DNA of 64,000 bases from NCBI GenBank assembly GCA_020632755.1, contig JACKEY010000016.1, forward strand, positions 58,173 through 122,172. The letters run 5' to 3'. This DNA is from Alphaproteobacteria bacterium (GTDB lineage Bacteria > Myxococcota_A > UBA796 > UBA2385). Position 1 is the stretch's first letter. Every line of letters starts with the position of its first letter. A model generated the notes under the pieces. That model saw only the letters and a program-made list of their open reading frames with translations. It was not told the origin of the DNA and searched no databases. Shown here one piece after another: positions 33,348 through 42,577 of the stretch. Both the position numbers and the translations under genes were made by a program.

Positions 33348-35056
33348 CGACGCGGCCGACGGGGGGGGACGTCGCGACGGTGGTGGGAGTGACCGCCGCC
33401 GTGACCATCGCCGTGCAGGCGTGGGGACACTCGGGCCTGGATCTGCGGGACTTCCCGGGCGCGGCCAGCGGCACCATCGTGCTCTCCGCCGCTCGGCTGC
33501 GGGACCTGGGCGCGACGGGCTACCAGCCCATCGACGAGGTGATCAGCGCCCTGGCGATCGCGCTGCCCTTCGACCTGCTCACCTCGCTGCACGTCGTGAT
33601 GGTCGGCTTCGTGGTCCTGGCGGCGGTGGGCCTCGGCCTGGCGGGCCTGGCCCTGTGCGGTCGCGAGGCGGGCATCGCCGCTGGCCTGCTCGCGGCCTGC
33701 TCGGCCCAGCTCAACTGGCTCGGCTGGTGCATCACCTACGACGCCGTGGCGTGCGGGCTGGCCGGGCTCGGGCTCGGGGTGGCCCTGCTCGGGGCGGCCC
33801 GCTCGGGGCGCTGGCTGCTGCTGGTGCCCATGGGCTGTGGCCTGGTCGGGCTCGGGGTCGTGGCGAAGGAGGTGGCGCACCCGGCGCTCGCCTGGCTCTT
33901 TGCCGTGCCGATCCTGGCGGCCGAGGTGCCGCGCCGCGGGCGGGACCGGGCGGTGGCGTCCCTGGGCTGCCTGGCCACCGTGGCCGGAGCGGCGTGGGCC
34001 GTCCAGTGGGCCCTGCCGACGGTCGCCCAGCCCGTGGGCTCGCCCCGTCACACGGGCACGTTGGTCCCCCTGGACCCGGAGGGCGTGGCCCAGGGGCTCG
34101 GCTGGGCGCTCGAGATCCTGTCCGGAGAGGGCTGGGTGAACGCGCTGGTGCCCCTCTCGGTGGTGGCCCTGGTGGGCGCGCTGCTGCCCTGGCGCAGCTG
34201 GGCCGCCCGCATCGTGCTGGGCGCGCTGACCGTGGTGGCCCTGGGGATCTTCAGCGAGGTGGTCACACAGGGCTGGCTGCGGCTGCGGTACTTCGCCGTG
34301 CCCACCGAGCCGTTGCTCGTGCTGGCCGGCGCGGCGCTCGGCGCGACGGGGCTGCTGCTGGGCCGGCTGGCGCGCCCGTTGGCCTTCCTGCCGGCGGTGC
34401 TCGGCGGTGGGCTGATGCTGTTCGACACGGTGCGCTACGCCCACGACTGGACGGCCATGCGGCTCGACCCCGTCGGGGTCGAGGCGGCGAAGCTGCCGGA
34501 GCTGCCGGCCACGGCCTGGACCATCAACGACCGACGGGTCGGCACCCACTACTCGGACACGAGCATGTGGGGCGCCGTCGAGCTGCGCACGCTGATGGCC
34601 GAGCAGGCCGACCACGACGGCCCCGTCGCGGTGATGCGCATGCGGGACGGGCGGGAACGCCACGGGCTGGCCATCGCCGCGGTCGACGCCGGGCGCCACG
34701 GCGAGGTCGTGTCTCAGGACGCCTGCTGCCTGGGCCTGTCCAGTCGCCAGTGCGCGGAGGTGGTGCTCGAGCAGGCCGACGAGGCCGGCGCGCTGGTCGT
34801 GCTTCCGCGTCCCGAGCCGCAGGACCCGCGGGTCGACATGGCCGACGCGAACCTGTACCGGGCGCTGGTCCGTGCCCTGGCCGAGCGGTCGGGGACGGTG
34901 GAGGGCGTGCACTGGCTGCTGTGGCAGGGCCAGGGGTCGGGCGGTCCGCTGCCCTGCGGTCAGGTCCTGCCGCACCGCCACGATGCTCCTCCTGGGCTGC
35001 CGGCCGGGCCGAAGGGGCCGCCGCTCGGTCCCGCCGCCTCGCGACCCCCGGGGTGA
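33344..35056 (+). CDS. Polytopic membrane protein with C-terminal soluble domain
   Basis: A 570-residue protein with about ten hydrophobic segments in the first 370 residues, then a roughly 200-residue soluble part. The loop RDFPGAASGTIVLSAARLRD and the following helices resemble GT-C-type glycosyltransferases, but no diagnostic catalytic motif is clear. GTG start overlaps the upstream ATPase stop, so all three are translated together. An envelope role linked to the ATPase pair is possible. Confidence 0.6.
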   Translation: MTTRPTGGDVATVVGVTAAVTIAVQAWGHSGLDLRDFPGAASGTIVLSAARLRDLGATGYQPIDEVISALAIALPFDLLTSLHVVMVGFVVLAAVGLGLAGLALCGREAGIAAGLLAACSAQLNWLGWCITYDAVACGLAGLGLGVALLGAARSGRWLLLVPMGCGLVGLGVVAKEVAHPALAWLFAVPILAAEVPRRGRDRAVASLGCLATVAGAAWAVQWALPTVAQPVGSPRHTGTLVPLDPEGVAQGLGWALEILSGEGWVNALVPLSVVALVGALLPWRSWAARIVLGALTVVALGIFSEVVTQGWLRLRYFAVPTEPLLVLAGAALGATGLLLGRLARPLAFLPAVLGGGLMLFDTVRYAHDWTAMRLDPVGVEAAKLPELPATAWTINDRRVGTHYSDTSMWGAVELRTLMAEQADHDGPVAVMRMRDGRERHGLAIAAVDAGRHGEVVSQDACCLGLSSRQCAEVVLEQADEAGALVVLPRPEPQDPRVDMADANLYRALVRALAERSGTVEGVHWLLWQGQGSGGPLPCGQVLPHRHDAPPGLPAGPKGPPLGPAASRPPG

Positions 35057-35088
35057 TCTTCGGTGCCCGCCTGTGTCAGCATGGCCGC

Positions 35089-35316
35089 ATGACCCTCTCC
35101 ACCACCGCCCGCCGTGAGCTCGAGAAGTCCCTGCGCTTCGCGCAGATCTGGACCGGCCTGAACGCCCTGGCCGCCGCCGCCGCGGGCGTGCGGGTCGCCA
35201 CGGCGCCCGGCATGGTCAAGCCCCTGGCCGCGGGGCTCATCATCGGCACCTTCGTGCTGGTCTGCGGTGCCGGCGTCTGGCGCATCCGCACGCTGCAGCA
35301 ACAGCTGCGCGGCTAG
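35089..35316 (+). CDS. Small two-helix membrane protein
   Basis: A 75-residue protein with two hydrophobic segments (about residues 23-35 and 40-62). The ATG at 35089 is preferred; a -10-like CAGCAT ends 6 bases upstream. Its last 4 bases overlap the end of the convergent radical SAM gene. Function unknown. Confidence 0.55.
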   Translation: MTLSTTARRELEKSLRFAQIWTGLNALAAAAAGVRVATAPGMVKPLAAGLIIGTFVLVCGAGVWRIRTLQQQLRG

Positions 35317-36905
35317 CCGACCGCCCCGAGCGGCATGTCGTCGCTCCGCCACGGCGCCCGGCTGTCGGGATCGACGTCCTGCAGGGCGCGCTTCCAGTCC
35401 GCGAACCGGCCGCCGGCGTCGACGGCCCGGTGCACGGCGAGCCCCGCCTGGGGACCGCCCTGGGCGAGCTCGGCCTCGACCCAGGCCCAGCGGGCGCTGG
35501 TCGCCCGCACCTCGGCCCGCGTGCCGCGCAGGCCCGCCCGCAGCTGGTCCAGCCGCGCCTCGACCTGCTTGATGCCGGCGAAAGACGCCGTGTCCAGCGG
35601 CGTGTTGCGCTTGGGCACGAAGGGCGCGATGCCCAGGGCGACGGGGTGGATGGCGGCGAGCTGGCGGGTGAACGCGATCAGCTCGTCGACGTCGTCGTCG
35701 GTCTCGTCGGGCACGCCGAGCATCATGTAGACCTTGAGCACGCGGTAGTCGTGGTCGGCTGCGGCCTGCGCGCAGTCCAGCAGGTGCTGCTCGGTGGTGC
35801 CCTTGGCCATGGTGCGGCGCAGGCGCTGGCTGGCGGCGTCGCTGGCCACGGTGAGCGTCTGGTAGCCGGCCTGGCGCAGCAGCCGCGGGATGTCGGGCTT
35901 GCGGGCGACGCGGTCGGCCCGCAGCGACGACACGCCGACGCCGCGGCCGCTGTCGACCAGCGCCTGCAGCAGCCCGACCAGCTGCGGGTGGTCGCTGATC
36001 GCCGCGCCGACCAGCCCGACGCGGCGGGCGTCGTCGGGGACCAGGGACAGCAGGTGGTCGGGGGTGACCAGGCGCATGCCGCCGTTGGTGCTGCGCCGCA
36101 TCACGCAGAAGGTGCACTGGCGGTGGCAGCCGCGCTCGCCCTCGACCAGCCACATGTCGGACAGCTCGGCTTCGGGCGCCAGGATCGGGCCCCGGGCCGG
36201 CAGGCGCTCGTCGCTGGCCTTGGCCACGGCGGGCAGGGCGGTGCCGTGGCGCTCGGGGACGTAGCCGCCGGGCAGCGCGACCAGCTGGTCCAGCCAGCGG
36301 TCCCGTGGCGCCTCGAGCGCGCCCCGGACGGCGTCGACGACCACGTCTTCGGCCTCGCCCAGCAGCATGGCGTCGACGAAGGGCGCGGCCGGCAGGGGGT
36401 TGCTGAAGGTCAGCGGGCCACCGAGCAGGATCCGGGGGTGGTCCGGCCTGCGGTCGGCGCGCAGGGGCGGGATGCCGGAGAGCTGCAGCGCCGTCACCAG
36501 CCCGGCCAGCTCGAGCTCGTAGGCCAGCGACACGCCGATCAGCGGGAAGTCGCCGACGGGGGTGCCGGTCTCGTAGCTGCGCAGCAGGCCGCCGCCGTCC
36601 CGGCCCGCTTCGGCCCGGAAGGCGTCGACGTCGTCGGGCAGGAAGGCGCGCTCGGCCGAGAAGCCGGCCTGGCGCAGGGTCTCGAGGATCCACTGGAAGC
36701 CCAGGCTGCTCATGCCGGCCCGGTAGGGGCTCGGGTACAGCAGGCAGATCCGCGGGCCGCCCGGCACGAAGTGGTTGCCGCGCTCGCCGGCCAGCCGGCG
36801 GCGCACCACGTCGATGGTGCGCTCTGTGCGGGCGCGCTCTGTGCGGGCACGCTCTGTGCGGGGGCGGCGCGGCTCCGTGCCGCCGCGGCGGGGTCGTCGG
36901 GCCAT
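35313..36905 (-). CDS. B12-binding-fold radical SAM protein
   Basis: A 530-residue protein with a Rossmann-like cobalamin-binding-type N-terminal domain (ICLLYPSPYRAG ... LLGGPLTFSNP) and a radical SAM domain. The 4Fe-4S/AdoMet motif is C260-x3-C264-x2-C267 (GCHRQCTFC). A C-terminal segment has GVPDETDDDVDEL. Substrate is unknown; relatives include methylthiotransferase-like and methyltransferase enzymes. The N-terminus has an Arg/Thr/Glu repeat. Transcribed divergently from 37073; a TACAGC box is 7 bases before the ATG. Confidence 0.85.
   Translation of the reverse strand: MARRPRRGGTEPRRPRTERARTERARTERTIDVVRRRLAGERGNHFVPGGPRICLLYPSPYRAGMSSLGFQWILETLRQAGFSAERAFLPDDVDAFRAEAGRDGGGLLRSYETGTPVGDFPLIGVSLAYELELAGLVTALQLSGIPPLRADRRPDHPRILLGGPLTFSNPLPAAPFVDAMLLGEAEDVVVDAVRGALEAPRDRWLDQLVALPGGYVPERHGTALPAVAKASDERLPARGPILAPEAELSDMWLVEGERGCHRQCTFCVMRRSTNGGMRLVTPDHLLSLVPDDARRVGLVGAAISDHPQLVGLLQALVDSGRGVGVSSLRADRVARKPDIPRLLRQAGYQTLTVASDAASQRLRRTMAKGTTEQHLLDCAQAAADHDYRVLKVYMMLGVPDETDDDVDELIAFTRQLAAIHPVALGIAPFVPKRNTPLDTASFAGIKQVEARLDQLRAGLRGTRAEVRATSARWAWVEAELAQGGPQAGLAVHRAVDAGGRFADWKRALQDVDPDSRAPWRSDDMPLGAVG
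36821..36865 (-). repeat. 15-bp tandem repeat in the radical SAM N-terminus
   Basis: Three copies of a 15-mer (plus strand gctctgtgcgggcgc with one- or two-base changes) encode ERART-type units at the protein's basic N-terminus. The period is a multiple of three, so length can vary in frame. Confidence 0.8.
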
Positions 36906-37072
36906 GGTCCGCGCTGTAGCGCGGGGCCTCCGCGGGCGACAGCCCGGTGCTCCCGGGTGCGGCCGGGACGGGGCAGGGAACCGCTCCCCCTTGGCGAGGG
37001 TCCTCCTCCCCGAGTAGTCCTGATGTGCCGCGCCCCGCTCCTCCCCCTGCGGGCCTCCTCCCGGATCCTCCC

Positions 37073-37843
37073 ATGCGTCCGCTCCTCTCCCTCCTGCTGC
37101 CTGCCGCCCTCCTCGCTTCGCCCCTCGCCGCGGCCCAGGACCCGTCCGCGCCCGAAGCCTGGGACCTGACCTACGACCTGCGCGTGGGCGAGCAGCCCGT
37201 CGGCACGCGGACGGTGACGATCACCTTCCTGCCGAACGACCGGCGCATCATCGAGAGCTACACCGAGCTGGCCGTCGGCCTGCCCGGCGCTGCGCAGTGG
37301 ACGATGGTGCACCGGGCCAGCGCGACCACGTCGGCGGCGGGCGCGAGCTTCACGTCGTCGGTGGACGAGAACGGCACGGTTCGCGAGGTCCAGGGCCGCC
37401 AGCGCCGCGACGGCAGCTGGATGGTGTCGGTGGTCGAAGGCGGCACGGTGCGCCAGGACACGGTCGCGGCGGGGCGCATCGACCTGTCCAGCCTGGAGCT
37501 GCTCGACCCCGTGCGGCGGCGCGAGCTGACCGGGCGGGGCACGGCCGGCGTGCTGGCGGCCGAGACCGGGACGCTGCTGAGCGGGCCCGTGCAGCACCGC
37601 GACGAAGGGGTGCGGACCATCGGCGGGCAAGCGGTGCCCGTCGATGTCTGGACCTGGACCCCGGAGTCCGGGGCCGTCACGCTCAGCTGGTCCCTCGACG
37701 GCGTACTGGTCGGCTACGAGAGCGCCTGGATGGGCAAGAAGCTGCAGGCCGTGCTGCGCGACCCGCCGCCCCGGGCCAGCCTGGGGGACGTGGCGCCCGT
37801 CGGTGACGTGATCGCCCAGGACGTCGTCGAGCAGGAGCTCTGA
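37073..37843 (+). CDS. Secreted hypothetical protein, DUF3108-like
   Basis: A 256-residue product with a signal peptide (LLSLLLPAALLASPLAAAQ) and a beta-rich mature domain. It begins LTYDLRVGEQPVGTRTVTI and alternates strands throughout, similar in style to periplasmic lipocalin-like DUF3108 proteins. No cysteine remains in the mature part. The 167-base gap upstream is shared with the divergent radical SAM gene; no clear -10 box is seen for this direction. Confidence 0.55.
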   Translation: MRPLLSLLLPAALLASPLAAAQDPSAPEAWDLTYDLRVGEQPVGTRTVTITFLPNDRRIIESYTELAVGLPGAAQWTMVHRASATTSAAGASFTSSVDENGTVREVQGRQRRDGSWMVSVVEGGTVRQDTVAAGRIDLSSLELLDPVRRRELTGRGTAGVLAAETGTLLSGPVQHRDEGVRTIGGQAVPVDVWTWTPESGAVTLSWSLDGVLVGYESAWMGKKLQAVLRDPPPRASLGDVAPVGDVIAQDVVEQEL

Positions 37844-37950
37844 GCGACCTCGCCGCTGCCCCCGCTGCTGCCCCCGGTGGCGGCAGGCGGCACGCCAGCA
37901 CATGCAAACGGTGACACGCGGCCGCAGGCGGCGAGCGTACGCTGCCTGGC

Positions 37951-38628
37951 ATGACGGACCGGACCAAGACCACGACGACCAGCTGGTACGCCGACAACCA
38001 CCTCGAGGAAGTCGACGACGCCTGGACCATGGACGATCCCGACGCCTACCGCCAGGCGATGCCGTGGCGGCCGCAGTCAGTGGTCCTGGCCGAGGCCGAG
38101 CGTCGCGAGACGCCCCGTCCGGAGCGCGTGCGCACCGTTCAGGTGGAGGAGGTCGCGCTCGAGGAGCTGGAGGCGGAGGAGGAGCTGCTCGCCGCCGACG
38201 AGGTGGCCGAGGAGCTGTCCGACGAGCTCGTGACCGAGGTCGAGGGGCTGATGGCCGCCGACCTGTTCTCGGATGAGCTGGTGGACGTGCACGAGCTCGA
38301 AGAAGAGCTGACGGACGAGGAGGTCGTCGACCTGGCGTCGGCCCTGGCCGCCGAGATCCGCGACGCCATCGCCGGCGACCTGGACGAAGGCGCGCTGTCT
38401 CCCCTCGACGAACCCACCCTGGTCGAGGTGACCGAGCTGCACAGCATGGACCTGCACCCCCTCGACGAGCCCACCCTGCCGACCGAGTCGCTGGTGCTGG
38501 TGCCCGGGTACAGCGTGCAGTGCGAGCCCGCCGCGAACGCGGTGGAGAGCGCGGTGCTCGACCGGGCGACCCCGGCGCGCATCGCCCGCCGGCTGTGGCA
38601 GCGGGACATCGACCGGCTGGCCTGCTGA
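37951..38628 (+). CDS. Highly acidic hypothetical protein
   Basis: A 225-residue soluble protein dominated by Glu, Asp, Leu and Val between residues 65 and 165 (VEEVALEELEAEEELLAADE). A basic C-terminal end (ARIARRLWQRDIDRL) follows. SPLDEPTLVEVTELHS and HPLDEPTLPTESLVLV form an internal near-repeat. A TACGCT box lies 7 bases before the ATG. No family recognised; it could be a DNA-mimic or an adaptor, but nothing proves it. Confidence 0.55.
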   Translation: MTDRTKTTTTSWYADNHLEEVDDAWTMDDPDAYRQAMPWRPQSVVLAEAERRETPRPERVRTVQVEEVALEELEAEEELLAADEVAEELSDELVTEVEGLMAADLFSDELVDVHELEEELTDEEVVDLASALAAEIRDAIAGDLDEGALSPLDEPTLVEVTELHSMDLHPLDEPTLPTESLVLVPGYSVQCEPAANAVESAVLDRATPARIARRLWQRDIDRLAC

Positions 38629-38658
38629 CCGGATCCAGCGCGGGGTGGCTGTGGCCGC

Positions 38659-38664
38659 TATGCT
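38659..38664 (+). promoter_or_regulatory. -10 box before the membrane AAA protein
   Basis: TATGCT lies 10 bases before the ATG at 38675, so transcription would start close to the start codon. The box contains the ATG of an alternative start (38660), which argues against that codon being used. Confidence 0.4.
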
Positions 38665-38674
38665 CGGCCCGTCG

Positions 38675-41600
38675 ATGACTTCGTCCCTCACGCCAAGGTG
38701 GCGCCTGCTCGGTCTGGCGCGCGCGCTGACGCTGGCCCCGCTGTTGTGGCTGGCGGCCCCGCTGCCGTGGCTGGCGGCCCCTGTGGCGCACGCCGAGCCC
38801 GCTGCCCGCGGGCAGGTCGTGCAGGAGCTGCTGCCGGCGCTCGATGCGCGCACGGCGTCCGCCAACGCCCGCGAGGCCGACGCCCTGCGCTACTTCGGCG
38901 GGCAGCTGCCGCTCGAAGAGGCCTTCCCCGAGCTGGCGGGCGCGCCCCTGATGCGTCCGGCCTTCCTGCAGGCCGAGCTGCGGCGGCTCGATGCGGCCGA
39001 GGTCGCCCGCGCCGCCGAGCGGCTGGCCGAGCGCCCCGCCGTGGACGACGCCCGCCTGGCGGCGCGGCTGGACCTGTCGCTGGGTCGCGCGCTGGACGCC
39101 GAAGCCGCCGCGGACGCCACGCGCCGGCGGCTGGTCGGCGCGCTGCTGGCCGGCCTGGACAAGGCGCCGGATCTGCGCGAAGCGGCGACGGCGCCCCTGA
39201 TCGCGAAGTGGCGGGCGCTGCAGCTCGCCGCGGTCGTGCCGGATCCGCCGGCCCCCGCGGCGGGTGATCCGCCCCCTGCCGACGCTTCGCCCGGTGACGG
39301 CGCCGAGGCGCCGACCACCGACGGGACCGCCGAGCCCGCAGGCACCGCGCCCCCGGCCGCCTCGCCCTCCGCGCCAGAGCCGGCCGCCCCCCCTGCCGCT
39401 GCCGTCGTGGACGCCGCCGCGGCCGCCCGGGCCGAAGCCGCGCTGGGCGCGTGGCTGCGCGCCGCCCGGCGGGCCATCACCGTGCCCGGCGACCCGACCC
39501 TGGCCGACACGGTGGCCGCCGATCTGGAACCACCCGCCGAGATCGACAGCGTGGCTGGCCGCGCCTGGCTCGACCGCCTGGAGCGGGTCCGCCCGTTGCT
39601 CGTGGGGGAACAGGCGGCCCAGGTCGACGCCCTGCTGGCCCGCCAGGAAGCCCGTCAGGCCGTCGCCGAGCTCGCCCGCACCCGCGCCGCCGTCGACGCC
39701 GCCCGCGCCGAGGTCGGCACGCCGGTCGCCGACCCGCCCGACGAAGCCCGGGCCACCGCCACGGTCGAGCGGTTGGACGCCGAGCTGGCCGGCCTGCCCG
39801 CGCCGACCGTCGCCGCCGAGGGCGAGGCCCTGTCGGTCTCCGACCAGCTGACTGCCGCCCGGCACGCCCTGGCCACGGCCCGGCTGGAGCGCGCCCGCGA
39901 GGTCCAGGCCGCCGCCCAGGCCGCCGCCAGCAGCGGCGCCGAGCTCGACGAGGCCCGCCGCAAGGCCGAAGAAGCCGCCGCCCGCGCCGCCGCGGCCAAG
40001 TCCAGCGAAGAAGCCGCCGCCCGCGAGGTCATCGCCCAGCTCCAGGCCGAGGTCGCCGACCGCCTGGCCGCCGAGCGCAGCCGGCACGTGACGGTGGCCG
40101 GCGAGCTGCAGGCGCTGGTCGACGAGTACGACCAGGCCAAGGCCGACGCCGACGCCGCCCTCGAGCTGCCCAGCCTGAGCATCGAGCGTGGCGGCCGCAT
40201 CGACGCCGCCTTCCTGCGCTTCCGCAAGCTGGTGCGCCAGTCGCGGTCCCAGGTCGGCCTGCGCCAGAAGCACCTGCACACCATCCGCGCCGAGCACGCG
40301 GCCCTGCAGGAGCGGCTGCCGGCCCCCGCCGACCTGCCCGAGGACGTGCGCGAGGCCGTCGCCGTCGAGCTCGCCGACGTCGAGGCCGACCTGGCCGTGG
40401 TCCTGGCCCAGGGCGAGGACCACGCCGAGCAGGAGCTCGCCTGGGCCCTGCAGCTGCTCAGCGTGGCCAAGGAGCAGCGCCGCCGGGTGCGGCCCCAGAC
40501 CAGCGTGCGCGCGACCGAAGAAGTGCGCGCGAACTTCATGGACGAGCTGCTGATCGAGGCGCAGGAGGCCCCGATCATCGTCGAGGACGACCTGCGCCGC
40601 ACCTGGGAGCAGGTCCAGGAGCTTCCCCGCCGGATCACCGACCTCAACGCGGTCATCGACTTCCTGGTGCGCAGCGTCGAGCTGGTGCTGCTGGCCGGCC
40701 TGTGGCTGGCCCTGCGCCGCAACGGCGAGGTCCAGGCCCGGCGCCTGCTGGAGCTGGTCGGTCGCGAGGGTGCGTCGCGCAGGTCGTCGGCCCAGCGGCT
40801 GGCGGCGGCGGGCTGGTTCGTGGAAGGCGACCCACGGGCCCTGGCGCGGCCGCTGGCCCCGGTGCTGTTCGGGGTCGCCGACGTCGCCGTGGCCTACGTC
40901 CTGTTCCGGTTCACCCGCGGCCCCGTGACGCCGCTGGCGCTGCTGGTGCTGGTGTGGCTGGGGCGCAGCATGTTCCGGCTGGGCCCGGCGGTCATCGACC
41001 TCATCGCGACCACGCCCGACGACGACCGGCCCGCGCTGCGGGTCGTCAGCGTGGACACTGCCGCCCGGCTCAAGCGCAGCGTGCGGGCCGTCATCCTGTC
41101 GGTCTTCGCCCTGCGGACCCTGCACTTCATCGCCCTCGACCTGTTCGAGGCCGACCGCATGGCCGACCTGGTCGCGCTGGTCGGCATCCCCGTCTACGGC
41201 GTGCTGGTCCTGTGGCTGCTGCACACCTGGGCCGAGCCCATCCGCCAGGCCATCCTGGCGACCGGCGAACAGGACGCCCTGGCCGTGCGGCTCGTGAAGG
41301 CCGATCGCAGCATCGTGTTCCGGATGGTGCGCGCCGCGGGCGGACTGGGCTGGCTGGCCTGGCGCGGCTCGGCAGAGGCGCTCATCAAGGTGGCCGAGGG
41401 CCGGCCCGGGCTGGGCTGGCTGGCCAGCGCCCTGGCGCGCGCCCGGCTCAACAACGCGCCCCAGGAAGACGCCCGCCCGCTGCCCGACCACACCCTGGGC
41501 CTGTTGCGCGCCACCGACGCCCCCGTGCCGCGGCCCGAGCAGCACGACGCGCTGGTGGCCGCCCTGTCGGAGTGGGGCGCCGAGCGGCGGCGGGGCATGG

Positions 41601-42574
41601 TCGCGGTCATCGGCCACCGCGGGGCCGGCAAGACCCGGTTCCTGGGCGAGATCGAGGCCATCGCCGCCGAAGCCCTGCCCGACGTGCCCGTCGTTCGGCT
41701 GGAGCTCCCGAGCCGCATGCACGAGGTCGGCCCCGCGCTGCGGTGGTTGGCCCGGGCCACGGGCTGCCGGCCGCCGTCGACCGACGCGAAGCTCGACGAC
41801 GCCAGCATCGACCGGCTGGTCGAGGAGCTCTCGGCCCAGACCGCCAAGGTCTACGTGGTCGAGGACCTGCACCGCCTGGTGCTGCGCGCGGTGGGCGGCT
41901 TCTCGGGCATCCGCGCGGTGCTGCGGGTCATGCAGGCGGCCGGCGAAGAGCACATGTGGGTGTGCAGCTTCCACCGCCCGACCTGGGACTACCTGACCGG
42001 CGTCGGCGGGCAGGTGAACCTGGAAGCCTTCCGCGCCCGCATCCTGCTCAACGGCCTGCAGGGCCCCGAGCTGTCGGACTGGGTGCACGCCCGCGTGCAG
42101 GCCGGCGGCTACGGCCTGCGCTTCGATCCCCTGGTCAACGCCGGGCCGCTCGCCGGGGACCAGGGCCGGGCCCGGGAGCGGGCCGAGCACGCCTACTGGC
42201 GGCTGCTGTCGGACGCCTCCCTCGGCATCCCGCCCGTGGCCTGGGGCTACTTCTGCTCGGGGCTGGCCGCCTCGCCCGTGCCGAAGTCCGCCGACGTCGG
42301 CATGTTCGTCGGGCCGCCCGGCGAGCAGATCGAGTCCCTCCCCGACCTCGACCTGTTCGTGCTGACAGCGATCGTCATGCACGACGACCTCGACAGCGCC
42401 AGCATCGGCGCGGTGCTCAACGCGCCGGTCGGCCAGGTCCAGGAGGCCTGCCGGCACCTCGACGCCCTGGCCATCCTCGACCAGCGCGACGACGGCAGCT
42501 GGACCATCCTGGATCGTTGGCGCCCGGCCGTGCACCGGGTGCTGCGCCAGAAGCACTTCCTCTACATGCGGTGA
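38675..42574 (+). CDS. Giant membrane-anchored AAA-type ATPase with coiled coil, beside MscS
   Basis: A 1299-residue protein. It has a signal peptide-like start ending AHAEP; a helical, Ala-rich N-terminal part with an Ala/Pro linker (about residues 190-250); coiled coils (about 320-620); several transmembrane helices (from about 660, 730 and 800); and a C-terminal NTPase domain with Walker A GHRGAGKT (980-987) and Walker B-like KVYVVEDLHR (about 1056-1066). A winged-helix-like tail follows. MscS starts 3 bases after its stop. I know no characterised homologue; an ATP-driven or ligand-driven regulator of the channel is the simplest inference. Confidence 0.65.
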   Translation: MTSSLTPRWRLLGLARALTLAPLLWLAAPLPWLAAPVAHAEPAARGQVVQELLPALDARTASANAREADALRYFGGQLPLEEAFPELAGAPLMRPAFLQAELRRLDAAEVARAAERLAERPAVDDARLAARLDLSLGRALDAEAAADATRRRLVGALLAGLDKAPDLREAATAPLIAKWRALQLAAVVPDPPAPAAGDPPPADASPGDGAEAPTTDGTAEPAGTAPPAASPSAPEPAAPPAAAVVDAAAAARAEAALGAWLRAARRAITVPGDPTLADTVAADLEPPAEIDSVAGRAWLDRLERVRPLLVGEQAAQVDALLARQEARQAVAELARTRAAVDAARAEVGTPVADPPDEARATATVERLDAELAGLPAPTVAAEGEALSVSDQLTAARHALATARLERAREVQAAAQAAASSGAELDEARRKAEEAAARAAAAKSSEEAAAREVIAQLQAEVADRLAAERSRHVTVAGELQALVDEYDQAKADADAALELPSLSIERGGRIDAAFLRFRKLVRQSRSQVGLRQKHLHTIRAEHAALQERLPAPADLPEDVREAVAVELADVEADLAVVLAQGEDHAEQELAWALQLLSVAKEQRRRVRPQTSVRATEEVRANFMDELLIEAQEAPIIVEDDLRRTWEQVQELPRRITDLNAVIDFLVRSVELVLLAGLWLALRRNGEVQARRLLELVGREGASRRSSAQRLAAAGWFVEGDPRALARPLAPVLFGVADVAVAYVLFRFTRGPVTPLALLVLVWLGRSMFRLGPAVIDLIATTPDDDRPALRVVSVDTAARLKRSVRAVILSVFALRTLHFIALDLFEADRMADLVALVGIPVYGVLVLWLLHTWAEPIRQAILATGEQDALAVRLVKADRSIVFRMVRAAGGLGWLAWRGSAEALIKVAEGRPGLGWLASALARARLNNAPQEDARPLPDHTLGLLRATDAPVPRPEQHDALVAALSEWGAERRRGMVAVIGHRGAGKTRFLGEIEAIAAEALPDVPVVRLELPSRMHEVGPALRWLARATGCRPPSTDAKLDDASIDRLVEELSAQTAKVYVVEDLHRLVLRAVGGFSGIRAVLRVMQAAGEEHMWVCSFHRPTWDYLTGVGGQVNLEAFRARILLNGLQGPELSDWVHARVQAGGYGLRFDPLVNAGPLAGDQGRARERAEHAYWRLLSDASLGIPPVAWGYFCSGLAASPVPKSADVGMFVGPPGEQIESLPDLDLFVLTAIVMHDDLDSASIGAVLNAPVGQVQEACRHLDALAILDQRDDGSWTILDRWRPAVHRVLRQKHFLYMR

Positions 42575-42577
42575 CCC

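Noticed and set aside
38660..38662. ATG at 38660 as the start of the giant ATPase
   Set aside because: It lies inside the TATGCT box and adds five residues before the signal peptide; ATG 38675 fits better.
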